Assembly (NCBI GenBank): GCA_036273415.1
Contig: DASUHR010000002.1
Location: 62,001 to 126,000 of the forward strand
DNA from: Silvibacterium sp036273415
GTDB taxonomy: Bacteria > Acidobacteriota > Terriglobia > Terriglobales > Acidobacteriaceae
Direction: 5' to 3'
Length of the DNA stretch: 64,000 nt
Below, piece after piece: positions 1-8,788 of the stretch. The translations under genes were made by a program, and so were the position numbers. The notes under the pieces were generated by a model. It was not told the origin of the DNA, made no database searches, and worked only from the letters and a program-made list of their open reading frames with translations. How positions within the stretch are numbered: the first letter of the stretch is position 1; every line of letters starts with the position of its first letter.

Positions 1-949
1 CGCGGACCATGTTGAAGTCGGCCTCCCGCGGGCCGAGCGTGTTGTAGGTGATGCGGTCCATGGGATGCGTGAGCGCCCAGCGCAACAGCGCGGGCTTTTG
101 CCGGTAGTAGAAGCGGCCGACGAAATCGGCGGCGTCTACGCGGTGGGGCTTGCTTTTGTCGAGCCACAGGCCGGAGCGCGCGATGCCGTCAACAAGCGTC
201 TGGACAGCGTCGGGGCGCTTGTCGATGAGGTCCTGTCGCACAACCAGGATGCAGGACATGTAGTCAGGCCAGTAGTCCCGTGCCTGAAAAAGCACGCGGC
301 CGTAGCCGCCAAGCTCGGCTTGGGAAGGGAAGGGCTCGCCCATGACGAATCCGTCGATGGCTCCGGCTTCGAGCGCGCCGGAGACGTCGGGCGGGGCCAT
401 CTCGACCATTTTGATGGAGTCGGGCTTCATGCCCCAGACCTGCATAGCGCGGTACACAATGAGACGCTCGTCGGAGAAGCGGCTGGGAATGGCGATGGTG
501 CGGCCCTGAAGGTCGGAGAATTTTTTAATTGGGCCATTTTTGCTGACCACCAGCGCGCTGCCGTAGCGATGGCCAAGATAGACAACCTTGATGGGAACGC
601 CCTGCGATGCGAGCGCAATGGCGAGCGGAGCGACGATGAAGGCGGCCTGGATTTTGTTCGAAATCAGCGCTTCCTTAATCTCCGGGAAGCCTTGGAACAT
701 GCGCGGGAGAAACATCTCGCCGTTCTCGGAGTATTTGGAGATGTAGTCGGTCACCGGGCAGGTGAGCTGGCAGGTTACGGGGATGTAACCGACGACGACC
801 TTGCGCTGCATAGGGGGACGATAGTCGTTGAGCACCACGGCCCAGTTGACATTGAGATAGCTGTGGAGTCCGGTGATGAGGACGAGCCAGCCGAGCGCGC
901 AGCAAAGCACAATGGTTCGGAGCCGGGTCGCGTGGGTCTTAAGCGGCAT
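1..949 (-). CDS. ABC transporter substrate-binding protein, SsuA/NrtA-like (3' end outside window)
   Basis: Reading the minus strand from ATG at 949 gives 316 uninterrupted codons to the window edge, so the C-terminus is missing. Residues about 13-30 form a hydrophobic signal or anchor segment. The mature part starts with KVVVGYIPV, followed by a CxxxCP motif (CQLTCP) and segments such as FPEIKEALIS and VYLGHRYGSALVV, which are typical of the NMT1/SsuA/NrtA periplasmic binding-protein superfamily. These bind nitrate, sulfonates, taurine or pyrimidine precursors; the ligand cannot be told here. The start lies inside the end of the upstream permease gene (stop 939-941), so the two are probably translationally coupled. 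It is the last gene seen of a four-gene import operon. The antisense reading frame over the same stretch is a shadow. Confidence 0.85.
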   Translation of the reverse strand, partial: MPLKTHATRLRTIVLCCALGWLVLITGLHSYLNVNWAVVLNDYRPPMQRKVVVGYIPVTCQLTCPVTDYISKYSENGEMFLPRMFQGFPEIKEALISNKIQAAFIVAPLAIALASQGVPIKVVYLGHRYGSALVVSKNGPIKKFSDLQGRTIAIPSRFSDERLIVYRAMQVWGMKPDSIKMVEMAPPDVSGALEAGAIDGFVMGEPFPSQAELGGYGRVLFQARDYWPDYMSCILVVRQDLIDKRPDAVQTLVDGIARSGLWLDKSKPHRVDAADFVGRFYYRQKPALLRWALTHPMDRITYNTLGPREADFNMVR

Positions 950-1721
950 TGCGGAACCCCCAGCGGACCGGTCTTATTGTTTCGATCCGGCGGAAGAGAA
1001 AATCGAGGGCGAGCCCGATTATGCCGATCAGCAGCATGGCTCCGACGACCAGATCGTAACGTTTGCCGGAATTGCGCGAGTCGATGATGAGGTAGCCGAG
1101 CCCGGAATCAACGGCGATCATTTCTCCGGCGACGACGACCAGCCACGCGATGCCGAAGGCAATGCGGAGGCCGACCAGAATCTGCGGCAACGCGGCGGGA
1201 AAAACCACGCGCGACAGGAGCTGTGCGGGAGTGAGGCCGAAGTTGCGCCCGGCGCGGCGATAGATGAGGGGCACGTTGGACACCCCGTCAACGCAGGTGA
1301 CGACGATCGGGAAGAACGCGCCCAGGAAGACGAGGAAGATAGCGGCGTAGTCACCCACGCCGAAGAAGATGATGGCGACGGGAATCCAGGCGATGGGGCT
1401 GATGGGCCGCAGCAACTGGACAACGGGATTCACTACTTGATTGATGGCGGGATACCAGCCGAAGAGCAGCCCCAGTGGAATTCCGGTGGCCACCGCGGCG
1501 AAATAGCCGATAGCGACGCGGCGAAGCGAATCCAGGATGTCGCGATAGAGGACGCCCTGGTGGACCAGTTCGGACAGCCCGCGCTCCACTTCGAGCGGAG
1601 ATGGAAAAATTTTTGTGGCCGTCCATCGAACGCCGTAGTGCCAGCAGATCAGGAACAGAACGGAGGCGAGCAGCGGCCATAGCAGCCTTTCCCATCGCCG
1701 TGGCTCGGCCATCGCTCTCAT
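939..1721 (-). CDS. ABC transporter permease, SsuC/TauC-like (second permease)
   Basis: The protein has 260 aa, starting at the ATG at 1721 (MRAMAEPRRW), which overlaps the TGA of the ATPase gene as ATGA; a longer frame upstream is not needed. It is a binding-protein-dependent inner-membrane permease with about six hydrophobic segments. The cytoplasmic EAA-type loop is around the stretch containing RRAGRNFGLTPAQL, which contacts the ATPase. The C-terminal YLIIDSRN region is typical of the SsuC/TauC/NrtB group. It is clearly paralogous to the permease at 2515-3276, sharing RPISP.AWIP, GRNFGL and the DLVV.GM segment. It probably pairs with that protein to form a heterodimeric channel. The substrate is unknown. 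Confidence 0.9.
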   Translation of the reverse strand: MRAMAEPRRWERLLWPLLASVLFLICWHYGVRWTATKIFPSPLEVERGLSELVHQGVLYRDILDSLRRVAIGYFAAVATGIPLGLLFGWYPAINQVVNPVVQLLRPISPIAWIPVAIIFFGVGDYAAIFLVFLGAFFPIVVTCVDGVSNVPLIYRRAGRNFGLTPAQLLSRVVFPAALPQILVGLRIAFGIAWLVVVAGEMIAVDSGLGYLIIDSRNSGKRYDLVVGAMLLIGIIGLALDFLFRRIETIRPVRWGFRNAA

Positions 1722-2515
1722 ATTCCGTGCGCCAGCCCGATCTGGTTGAGGATTCCGTCGCGCAGCTCGAGGTAGCGGGTGGAACTGATGTCGCGTGGGT
1801 GGGCGATGTCGATCGGGACGATCTGCTGCACCCGGCCGGGGCGGGCGCTCATCACCACGACGCGGTCGGCAAGCTGCACAGCTTCGTCGATGTCGTGGGT
1901 GACGAAGAGGATGGTTCGACGCTCGGCCTGCCATATGCGGAGCAGCTCGCCCCGCATCACCATGCGGGTGATGGAGTCGAGCGCGCCGAACGGCTCATCG
2001 AGAAACATCACATCGGGATTGACGGCGAGGGCTCGGGCGACCTCGACGCGCTGCTTCATGCCGCCGGAGAGCTCGTGCGGATAGGATTTTTCGAATCCTT
2101 CCAGGCCGACCATTTTGATGTAGTGGCCGATGCGCCGGCTCCGGTCGCTGCGCGACAGCTTTGCCAAGCCGAAACCGATATTACCTTCGACGGTGAGCCA
2201 GGGGAAGACTCCGCGCTCCTGGAAGACGAAGATGCGCCGCGGGTCGGGGCCGCGGACGATTTCTCCATCAATGCTGATTTCTCCGCTGGTCGGCGCGAAG
2301 AAGCCGGCCATGGCGCTCAGCAATGTCGACTTGCCGCAGCCGGATGGTCCGAGCACGCACAGGAACTCGCCCTCGCCCACATCGAGATCGATGTTTTCGA
2401 GTACGGGGAGGTTCTTGCCCTCACGGGTGAAGCTCATGTTGACGGCGTGCGCGCGCAGCTTGGTGCGGAACGCGGGTGCAACCGTATCGATTTCCATTGC
2501 AGATTTAGTAGCCAT
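1718..2515 (-). CDS. ABC transporter ATP-binding protein, SsuB/TauB/NrtD-like
   Basis: The protein has 265 aa. All ABC motifs are visible: Walker A GPSGCGKST (residues 56-64), Q-loop Q99, signature LSGGMKQR (149-156), Walker B VMFLDEP (169-175) followed by FGALD, and the switch His in VTHD (H207). It energises the two permeases on either side of it. Its ATG shares one base with the stop of the upstream permease (TGATG at 2513-2517), and its own stop overlaps the next start, so the whole operon is coupled. The first 25 or so residues extend beyond the usual family start; an internal ATG (residue 7 or 27) could also be used, but the overlap geometry favours 2515. Confidence 0.93.
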   Translation of the reverse strand: MATKSAMEIDTVAPAFRTKLRAHAVNMSFTREGKNLPVLENIDLDVGEGEFLCVLGPSGCGKSTLLSAMAGFFAPTSGEISIDGEIVRGPDPRRIFVFQERGVFPWLTVEGNIGFGLAKLSRSDRSRRIGHYIKMVGLEGFEKSYPHELSGGMKQRVEVARALAVNPDVMFLDEPFGALDSITRMVMRGELLRIWQAERRTILFVTHDIDEAVQLADRVVVMSARPGRVQQIVPIDIAHPRDISSTRYLELRDGILNQIGLAHGI

Positions 2516-3276
2516 CAGCCCTCGTCCACGTATCCCCAGCGGAGCGGTTTCGCCTTTTCAAGCGAGCGCACGCCGGTATCCAGCAGCAGCCCAACGATTC
2601 CGATCAGCACCATCCCGGCAACCACGAGGTCATAGCGATTGCCTGCGTTGCGCGCATCGACAATAAGAAAACCGAGGCCGGAGTTAACTGCGATCATCTC
2701 CGCGGCGACCACGACCAGCCAGGCGACGCCCAGCGTGATACGCAGCCCGGTCATCAGGCGCGGAACAATCGCCGGGTAAAGAATGCGCCGCATGAGAGCG
2801 AAGGGGCCGAGGCCGAAGTTCCTTCCCGCATTGATGTAAACCGCCGGGACGGCCTGCGCGGCGTTGATGACGGTGAGAAGCAGCGGCAGAAAACATCCGA
2901 CAAAAATGAGAAAAATAGCGGCCAGATCGCCCACGCCGAACCAGAGGATCGCGATTGGAATCCATGCCAGCGGAGAGATGGGACGCACAATTTGCAGGAT
3001 GGGATTAAAGGCCATTTCAACGCGCGGATACCAGCCAATGGCGAGGCCCAACGGCACGGCGACGATGACGGCGAGAAAAAATCCCCAGGTCACGCGAAAT
3101 AGCGACGCGACGACGTACTTTAACAGCAGCCCGTGCTGCACCAGATCGGCGATGCCGCCGGCCGTTTTCCACGGGCCGGGCAGCAGTTGCTGCGGGTGGC
3201 GCAAAACGGCAATCTGCCAGATGGCGAGCAGCACAAAAAGAAAAAGCAGGGGCCGCAGCCATACTCGAATCTTCAA
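2515..3276 (-). CDS. ABC transporter permease, SsuC/TauC-like (first permease)
   Basis: The protein has 253 aa and is the first gene of the import operon. An N-terminal membrane segment (residues 7-24) is followed by the BPD_transp_1 domain with five more hydrophobic segments. The ATPase-contact loop contains AGRNFGLGPFALM, and the C-terminal GFLIVDARNAGN region matches the sulfonate/nitrate/taurine permease group. It is paralogous along its length to the permease at 939-1721. The operon thus encodes two different permeases, one ATPase and one binding protein, rather than a homodimeric permease. The 137-bp gap upstream, towards galE, should hold the promoter. Confidence 0.9.
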   Translation of the reverse strand: MKIRVWLRPLLFLFVLLAIWQIAVLRHPQQLLPGPWKTAGGIADLVQHGLLLKYVVASLFRVTWGFFLAVIVAVPLGLAIGWYPRVEMAFNPILQIVRPISPLAWIPIAILWFGVGDLAAIFLIFVGCFLPLLLTVINAAQAVPAVYINAGRNFGLGPFALMRRILYPAIVPRLMTGLRITLGVAWLVVVAAEMIAVNSGLGFLIVDARNAGNRYDLVVAGMVLIGIVGLLLDTGVRSLEKAKPLRWGYVDEG

Positions 3277-3413
3277 CGGCGTCGGTCCTTCCTGCTTCGC
3301 GTCATCCTGGGGGTTCGCGGCATGATCAAAATCAAAGCAATTCTAGCCACAGCGTTCAACAAAGCGCGTCAACCGAAAGATGGAATTATGCGTACACCGG
3401 AAGGAGACGAGAC

Positions 3414-4388
3414 TTATTGCGCCTTTGAGTAGCGCTGCTGGTGCCATTCCCACGCGCTCTTCACGATGGCATCGAGCTCGGTAAATTCAGGAGTCCATCC
3501 CAGGTCTTTACCGATTTTTTCGGAACTGGCAATGAGCACGGCCGGATCGCCGGGGCGGCGCGGCTCCTCTATTACAGGAATGGGGTGACCGGTCACCCGG
3601 CGCGCGGACTCGATCACCTGGCGCACCGTGAAGCCGACTCCATTGCCGATGTTGTAGATCAGGCGGTCGCGTTCGTTGAGCGCGTCGAAGGCGAGCAGGT
3701 GCGCGCGTGCCAGATCCTGCACATGGATGTAGTCGCGAACGCAGGTGCCGTCGGATGTGGGGTAGTCCCGGCCGAATACCTTGATGTGCTGCCTACGGCC
3801 CAGAGCAACATCGAGAATCAGCGGAATCAGGTGCGACTCCGGCTCGTGGGCCTCGCCCCGCCCGGCGATTGCTCCGGCTACGTTGAAGTAGCGCAAGCTG
3901 GCATAGCGGAAGCCGTGAATTCGGTTTAGCCATTCGAGCATGCGCTCGACCAGAAGCTTGGATTCGCCATAGGCATTAGTCGGGCGCAGCGGAGCGTCTT
4001 CCCGGATAGGAGTTGATTCCGGCTCGCCATAGACGGCGGCGGTCGAGGAGAACACGAGGCGGCGAACGCCGGCCGAGAGCATGGATTCAAGAAGGTTGAG
4101 GGTAGAGGCGCTGTTATTGCGGAAATAAATTTCCGGAGTTTTCATGCTTTCGCCCGCTTCAATCAGAGCGGCGAAGTGCATGACTCCGTCTATTCCTTTG
4201 TGCAGGACGTTTTCGAGCGCGGCGCGGTCGGCCAGCTCTCCCTCCACGAACTCCGCCTGAGCGGGGACCATGGAGCGGTGCCCGTGGCAGAGGTTGTCAT
4301 ATACGACGACCTTATGGCCGCGGTCGAGCAGGAGTTGGGCGACGGTACCTCCGATATAGCCGGCTCCGCCGGTAACCACGATTCGCAA
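3414..4388 (-). CDS. galE: UDP-glucose 4-epimerase
   Basis: The protein has 324 aa. It interconverts UDP-glucose and UDP-galactose in the cytoplasm, feeding the Leloir pathway and cell-surface polysaccharides. The NAD-binding Rossmann motif TGGAGYIGG is at residues 6-14, the SST of the short-chain dehydrogenase fold at 114-116, and the catalytic YxxxK is Y140/K144 (AYGESK). The start codon is TTG, preceded by GGGAG at a good distance; no ATG is nearby in frame. It lies downstream of nothing obvious and upstream of the ABC operon on the same strand, separated by 137 bp, so it is probably a single transcription unit. Close relatives such as UDP-arabinose 4-epimerase cannot be excluded, but the motif set and length fit GalE. 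Confidence 0.93.
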   Translation of the reverse strand: MRIVVTGGAGYIGGTVAQLLLDRGHKVVVYDNLCHGHRSMVPAQAEFVEGELADRAALENVLHKGIDGVMHFAALIEAGESMKTPEIYFRNNSASTLNLLESMLSAGVRRLVFSSTAAVYGEPESTPIREDAPLRPTNAYGESKLLVERMLEWLNRIHGFRYASLRYFNVAGAIAGRGEAHEPESHLIPLILDVALGRRQHIKVFGRDYPTSDGTCVRDYIHVQDLARAHLLAFDALNERDRLIYNIGNGVGFTVRQVIESARRVTGHPIPVIEEPRRPGDPAVLIASSEKIGKDLGWTPEFTELDAIVKSAWEWHQQRYSKAQ

Positions 4389-4858
4389 TGGAATTCTCCC
4401 TGGGAACCTGAAGTGGGGTCCCGATACAACCGTCTACGGTAAAGAAACGTCAGATAACAAAACTAAAGAGAGTGGGTTGAGATGGTTTTTTCTGGAAAAT
4501 TTTACCTTTCCGATACGTGAGATGGTAAAGGTTACTCATTGCGGCTTAGGCGGTTACAATATAAGGACATTCACCTGTTCTTGCCTTTTCCGGAATGATC
4601 TATTTATATCCGCTCTTTAGAGCGGCTCTCAACCGGCGTTTTTGATGTATGCGGAACCGTCAGCATCAAATTCGCAGAGTTTGGGAGATGCCATCTTTAC
4701 TGAATAGAGGGTTTGGCTGTCGGAAACTGTTGTAACAACAATCGGAACCGGGCCACGCTTCTCGCCGTAACTTTGGAATGAGGAATGCAAAATTAGATTT
4801 GGATCCGCTGGCACGTCGTAGCACTTCCGGGAAGTGAATTGTTACATCTAAGACAACC
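4389..4858. other. Intergenic region between galE and the TonB-like gene
   Basis: About 470 bp between divergent genes. It must contain promoters for both directions. A 61-codon minus-strand frame at 4629-4814 has no recognisable features and no good ribosome-binding site, so I leave it out. The stretch 4440-4620 is noticeably AT-richer than the flanks. Confidence 0.6.
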
Positions 4859-5938
4859 ATGGTGAACGAAGATCTACTGAATCATGCAAATCTGGGGCTC
4901 CTCCACGATCAGGGGGGGCGTTTTGGCTCATTTGGCGTCAGCCTTGTTGTCAATGTGGCAATCGTTGCACTTGCCGCGCTGCTGGGCGTAGCCCGTGTCC
5001 ACCAGATCAAGAAACAGCAGGAAAGCACCTCAATACTGGTCTTTCCGGCGGTTGTGCCGAAACCTGTTCCTCCTCCTCCGGTGCCGAGGGTGAAGGTGAT
5101 TCCGCCGCCGCCCAAGCTCGCGATCGACCATCCGAGGATTCAACCGCCGAAGCCGGTGGTTGAGCCGCCCAAGGTAGCCGAGATCAAGATGCCGGAACTG
5201 GCGCCGGTGATCGCCCCTGCGCCTCCGCGGCGGGTAACGCCACCGCCGCAGCCGAAGATTGGCTTGTTCAGCAGCTCGCACCCCACAGCAGTGGCGAATA
5301 ATATGGCGAAGCCGACCGAGAAGACAGGCGGATTCGGCGACCCTGAGGGAGTGCATCCCAATCCAAACGCCACCCGCCCGGCAAACATTGCGGCGGCTGG
5401 ATCATTTGCCGGAACACCCGGCGTCGGCGCTCCCGGCGCAGGATCGGCGCGTCGCGGTTCAGTGCACGGGGTGGATTTCGGCTCCGGAGTGGCTAATGGT
5501 GTGCCCGGTGGCAAGGACCGCGGAACGGTAGCGTCCGCAGGCTTCGGCAAGGGCGTGATCGGACGGACTGGTAAACCCGGCGGCACCGGCCGCGCTGTCG
5601 AGCCAAGCGGCCTTGGAGGCAGCGGATTCGGTCAGGCGACTCCGGCCGCCCACAAGGTGGAAGAGGCGCACACCACTCCGTTGGTGCTGCTCTCAAAGCC
5701 TCGTCCCGGCTATACCGAAGAGGCCCGTAAACTGAAGATCCAAGGAGACGTAACGCTTCAGGTGAGGTTTACCGCGTCTGGACAGGTTGATGTATTACGT
5801 GTGGTCAGCGGCCTGGGATACGGGCTGGACCAGCTGGCGCAGGACGCCGCCCGCCGCATCCAGTTCAAGCCAGCGACCCGCGACGGCCGCGCGATCGATG
5901 AAGTTACCGTCATCCATGTTACCTTCCAATTGGCGTAG
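4859..5938 (+). CDS. TonB-family energy transducer protein
   Basis: The protein has 359 aa. Layout: a short cytoplasmic N-terminus, one membrane segment (about residues 25-43), a Pro/Lys-rich periplasmic region (residues 63-140, many PPP and PKP steps), a Gly-rich linker (140-270), and a C-terminal TonB domain (about 275-359) with the typical YTEEARKLKIQG and GLDQLAQDAARRIQFKPA segments. It links the inner-membrane proton motive force to outer-membrane TonB-dependent receptors, such as the one at 43190-46006. No ExbB/ExbD genes are adjacent. The very Gly-rich linker is longer than in classical TonB. It is followed 84 bp later by a secreted M48-like gene on the same strand, so co-transcription is possible. 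Confidence 0.85.
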   Translation: MVNEDLLNHANLGLLHDQGGRFGSFGVSLVVNVAIVALAALLGVARVHQIKKQQESTSILVFPAVVPKPVPPPPVPRVKVIPPPPKLAIDHPRIQPPKPVVEPPKVAEIKMPELAPVIAPAPPRRVTPPPQPKIGLFSSSHPTAVANNMAKPTEKTGGFGDPEGVHPNPNATRPANIAAAGSFAGTPGVGAPGAGSARRGSVHGVDFGSGVANGVPGGKDRGTVASAGFGKGVIGRTGKPGGTGRAVEPSGLGGSGFGQATPAAHKVEEAHTTPLVLLSKPRPGYTEEARKLKIQGDVTLQVRFTASGQVDVLRVVSGLGYGLDQLAQDAARRIQFKPATRDGRAIDEVTVIHVTFQLA

Positions 5939-6022
5939 AGTCTTTCCAGAATGCCGCGAGTGCTTTTGCAAAAAGGCGGTTTTGTAAATATTTGCCCAGT
6001 AGTTTTGAGGAGCTAGGAAAAA

Positions 6023-8104
6023 ATGTCCTTCCGCAAGATTTGGATTTTTGGATTGGCAATGGCCTTAAGCGTGAGCGCGGCGCAAGCCAAAAAAACGCAC
6101 CGGCGCATTGTGCTCGTACCCCTGACTCCGCAGCAGTCCGCGTTGATTCAAAAGGCGATTGTGCGGGAACACGCCACTGTAGCCATGATCCGGAAGAGCA
6201 CTCCGGTAGTGCAGACCTATATCCAGAACATGCGCCCTGACCCGAAGCTTTACGCGATTCCGGTCAGCGACCAGTACAGCATCGCGCGCGTCGACTTCAA
6301 CAGGACATTCACCGCGAATAACTACGACGAACGGGAGATGCATCATCACAAGGGGTTCTTCCACGGCACGACGAAGTACCTGAGCGACCTTACCAAGGCA
6401 TTCCATCTGGAATACTCGCAGACCGGGTTCATGGACATGATGTTCCTTGATCCGACGAGTTTCGACCGGCAGCACTACGACTTCATCTATGTGCGTCGTG
6501 AATTCCTTGGCTCCATCCGTACCTGGGTTTTCGACGTTCGGCCTAAGGAGAAACAAAAGGGCTACGGGCGTTTCTTTGGGCGCATTTGGATCGAGGACGA
6601 GAACGGAAACATTGTCCGCTTCAACGGCACCTTCACCGGTCCCCACGATGAGGAGTTTGCGCACTACTTCCACTTCGACAGTTGGCGCACAAACATGCAG
6701 CCGGGCGCGTGGCTACCCGCAGCCATATACGTCGAAGAGACGCACAACAGCGTTGACAAGCATGCAGTAGGCTTCCGCGCCCAGACCTACCTCTGGGGCT
6801 ATTCGCTCAAGCTGCCGCAGAACGAGGGCACGAACGAATCCATTGAGGTAGAAAATGCCCAGGACCAGAGCGGGCAGGCCCAGGATGTAAGCCCACTTGA
6901 GGCGCAGCGCATGTGGGTAACGCAGGCGCAGGACAACGTGCTCGACCGCCTGACCCAGGCCGGCCTGATCGCGCCGGTCAGCGATTTTGACAAGGTGCTG
7001 GAGACGGTCACCAACAACATCATCATCGGCAGCAAGCTGAACCTCCCGGACGATATCCATTGCCGCGTAATGCTCACCACACCGCTTGAGTCGCTGGCTG
7101 TAGGCAACACGATTCTGGTCAGCAAGGGCTTGATCGACACGCTGCCTACCGAAGCTGACCTGGCCGCTGTTCTCAGCTTCCAATTGGCGCATATCGTTCT
7201 TGGACACCACATCGACACCCGCTACGCATTTAACGACCGTCTGCTCTTCCCGGACGAGGCGACCTTCCAGCGGATCACGATGAACCACACGACTGTTGAC
7301 GACGAGGCCGCCGCGAAAAAAGGGGTAGAGTTGTTCAATTCCTCCATCTACGCTGGCAAGTCGGGCGAGGTGGGTCTCTACTTCCAGCAACTGGCGATAC
7401 GCCAGAAGGCGCTGAGCGCGCTTCTGACTCCGCGGCTGGGCGATCCTCTGCTTCGCGCCGATGGAACCCCATGGCTCTCCGGGCTTACCCGCGGAGCACC
7501 CAGGCTGAATGTGGACGACCTGACCCAGATTGCCGCATTGCCGCTGAACAGCCGCTTGCGGATTGACCCTTGGGATGACAAGGTCTACCAGCTCAATGTG
7601 AAGCCTGCTCCGTTGCTCAACCCCGGCGACAAGATGCCCTTTCAGATCACACCGATCTTCTACCGCCTCGAGGCATACCAGCCTCCGGCTGCGCCGGCAC
7701 CGACAGTTGCTCCGGCAGCAGAACAGCCGCAGGGGCAGGACAACAGCGCTCCCGGTGGCGCAGTTTCGCCCGCAGGTGCGGCGTCTCCGGCTGGAAGCAC
7801 AGCTACTCCGGCTCCAGGAGATGTGAATCAGGCTGCGCCTCCTGCTGATAACAACCAGGCTGCGCCTCCGGCGGATAACAATCAGGCTGCGCCTCCGGCT
7901 GACAACACTCAGGCTGCGCCTGGTGGACCGACGCCGCCCAATCCGCCAGCAGCGGACCAGGGAACGGGCACGTCCAATCCGCCACCGGACAATTACCAGA
8001 CTGGTCCCACGCCCCCAAATCCGCCTGCTCCGGATCAGGGAAATGGAACGTCCAATCCGCCTCCGGCGAATAGCAACCAACCTCAACCACAGGTGTTTCA
8101 GTAG
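6023..8104 (+). CDS. Secreted M48-like protein with a lost metalloprotease motif
   Basis: The protein has 693 aa. The start is supported by GAGGAG 13 bp upstream. A signal peptide (about residues 1-22, ending AAQA) is present. The N-terminal half (about 80-280) resembles an outer-membrane-lipoprotein-like beta domain and is unassigned. Residues about 300-480 look like an M48 Zn-peptidase core, with conserved surroundings LAAVLSFQLAHIVLGHH. The first His and the Glu of the expected HExxH are Phe386 and Gln387, leaving only His390, so proteolysis is unlikely. The C-terminus (about 560-693) is low complexity, with NQAAPPAD repeats and Pro/Asn-rich TSNPPP blocks, suggesting an exposed or wall-spanning tail. 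It may be a structural or binding pseudo-peptidase. The function is not known. Confidence 0.75.
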   Translation: MSFRKIWIFGLAMALSVSAAQAKKTHRRIVLVPLTPQQSALIQKAIVREHATVAMIRKSTPVVQTYIQNMRPDPKLYAIPVSDQYSIARVDFNRTFTANNYDEREMHHHKGFFHGTTKYLSDLTKAFHLEYSQTGFMDMMFLDPTSFDRQHYDFIYVRREFLGSIRTWVFDVRPKEKQKGYGRFFGRIWIEDENGNIVRFNGTFTGPHDEEFAHYFHFDSWRTNMQPGAWLPAAIYVEETHNSVDKHAVGFRAQTYLWGYSLKLPQNEGTNESIEVENAQDQSGQAQDVSPLEAQRMWVTQAQDNVLDRLTQAGLIAPVSDFDKVLETVTNNIIIGSKLNLPDDIHCRVMLTTPLESLAVGNTILVSKGLIDTLPTEADLAAVLSFQLAHIVLGHHIDTRYAFNDRLLFPDEATFQRITMNHTTVDDEAAAKKGVELFNSSIYAGKSGEVGLYFQQLAIRQKALSALLTPRLGDPLLRADGTPWLSGLTRGAPRLNVDDLTQIAALPLNSRLRIDPWDDKVYQLNVKPAPLLNPGDKMPFQITPIFYRLEAYQPPAAPAPTVAPAAEQPQGQDNSAPGGAVSPAGAASPAGSTATPAPGDVNQAAPPADNNQAAPPADNNQAAPPADNTQAAPGGPTPPNPPAADQGTGTSNPPPDNYQTGPTPPNPPAPDQGNGTSNPPPANSNQPQPQVFQ

Positions 8105-8218
8105 AAGAAGGGCGGCCTGGCGGGAAGAAGGAACGCGTGAATGAAGGGCTGGATTACAGGGTCCAGCGCTCCCAAGAGCAGGGGAGGAAAGAATTCCAAC
8201 TCCGGAGAAAGTTAAACC

Positions 8219-8788
8219 GTGATTAAAGCGATCAGGAAGATTTTAATTTTAAGTGTTGTATTGAGCGCCGCTGGGGTTTACGCCCAGGTCGCCACGTCGG
8301 TTACTGGAGGCGAGGGCGTCTTGTGGGCGGGCGGTGAATTCTCCGATTTCCGGCCCGATTATGGGTCAACGTCCCTTTTCGGTCCCGCGGCAATTTTCGA
8401 CTTTAACGTGACGCCGAAGATAGGCGTCGTCGGCGAGGCTCGCTGGCTCGATTGGCACAACGCGGGCGACATTGGAGAAACTCAGAGAGATTATCTGATC
8501 GGCGGCAAATATCGGCTCTACCGTTGGCGGAAGTTTGACTTTGATGTCAAAGGGATGATCGGGGGCGTATGGATTAAGTTTCCCGACGATATTGGCAAGG
8601 GCAGCTATTTCGCTTATGCGCCGGGCGCTTTTGTGGATTACCGCCTTTCGAACAGATTTCATCTTCGCGGCGACTATGAATATCAGTTACTACCTTCCGC
8701 TCCCAATATTCCCGGCCAGCCGAACGATGGCCTCACGCCTCACGGCTTTAGCATCGGACTCGAGTACAACATCTTACACACGCGCTAA
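8219..8788 (+). CDS. Outer-membrane beta-barrel protein
   Basis: The protein has 189 aa with a GTG start, preceded by GGAG about 13 bp upstream. A signal peptide ends near residue 22 (GVYAQ). The mature part has alternating short beta strands with aromatic ends, such as VGVVGEARWLDWH, YLIGGKYRLYRW and FHLRGDYEYQLLP, and ends in a C-terminal strand (GLEYNILHTR). This fits the small OmpA/OmpW-like beta-barrel fold (PF13505-like). The role may be structural or as a porin; the ligand is unknown. It lies 114 bp downstream of the M48-like gene on the same strand. A GC-rich hairpin at 8806-8826 (8-bp arms, 5-base loop) just after the stop may terminate it, although no T-run follows. Confidence 0.75.
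   Translation: MIKAIRKILILSVVLSAAGVYAQVATSVTGGEGVLWAGGEFSDFRPDYGSTSLFGPAAIFDFNVTPKIGVVGEARWLDWHNAGDIGETQRDYLIGGKYRLYRWRKFDFDVKGMIGGVWIKFPDDIGKGSYFAYAPGAFVDYRLSNRFHLRGDYEYQLLPSAPNIPGQPNDGLTPHGFSIGLEYNILHTR

Noticed and set aside
65..1087. 340-codon plus-strand frame at the left edge
   Set aside because: It is the antisense shadow of the substrate-binding protein and permease genes on the minus strand, which have clear family motifs.
4629..4814. 61-codon minus-strand frame in the galE-TonB gap
   Set aside because: No ribosome-binding site and no recognisable protein features.
6713..8086. 457-codon minus-strand frame in the M48-like gene
   Set aside because: The sense strand has a signal peptide and repeat motifs; the antisense sequence is Arg/Ser-rich low complexity.
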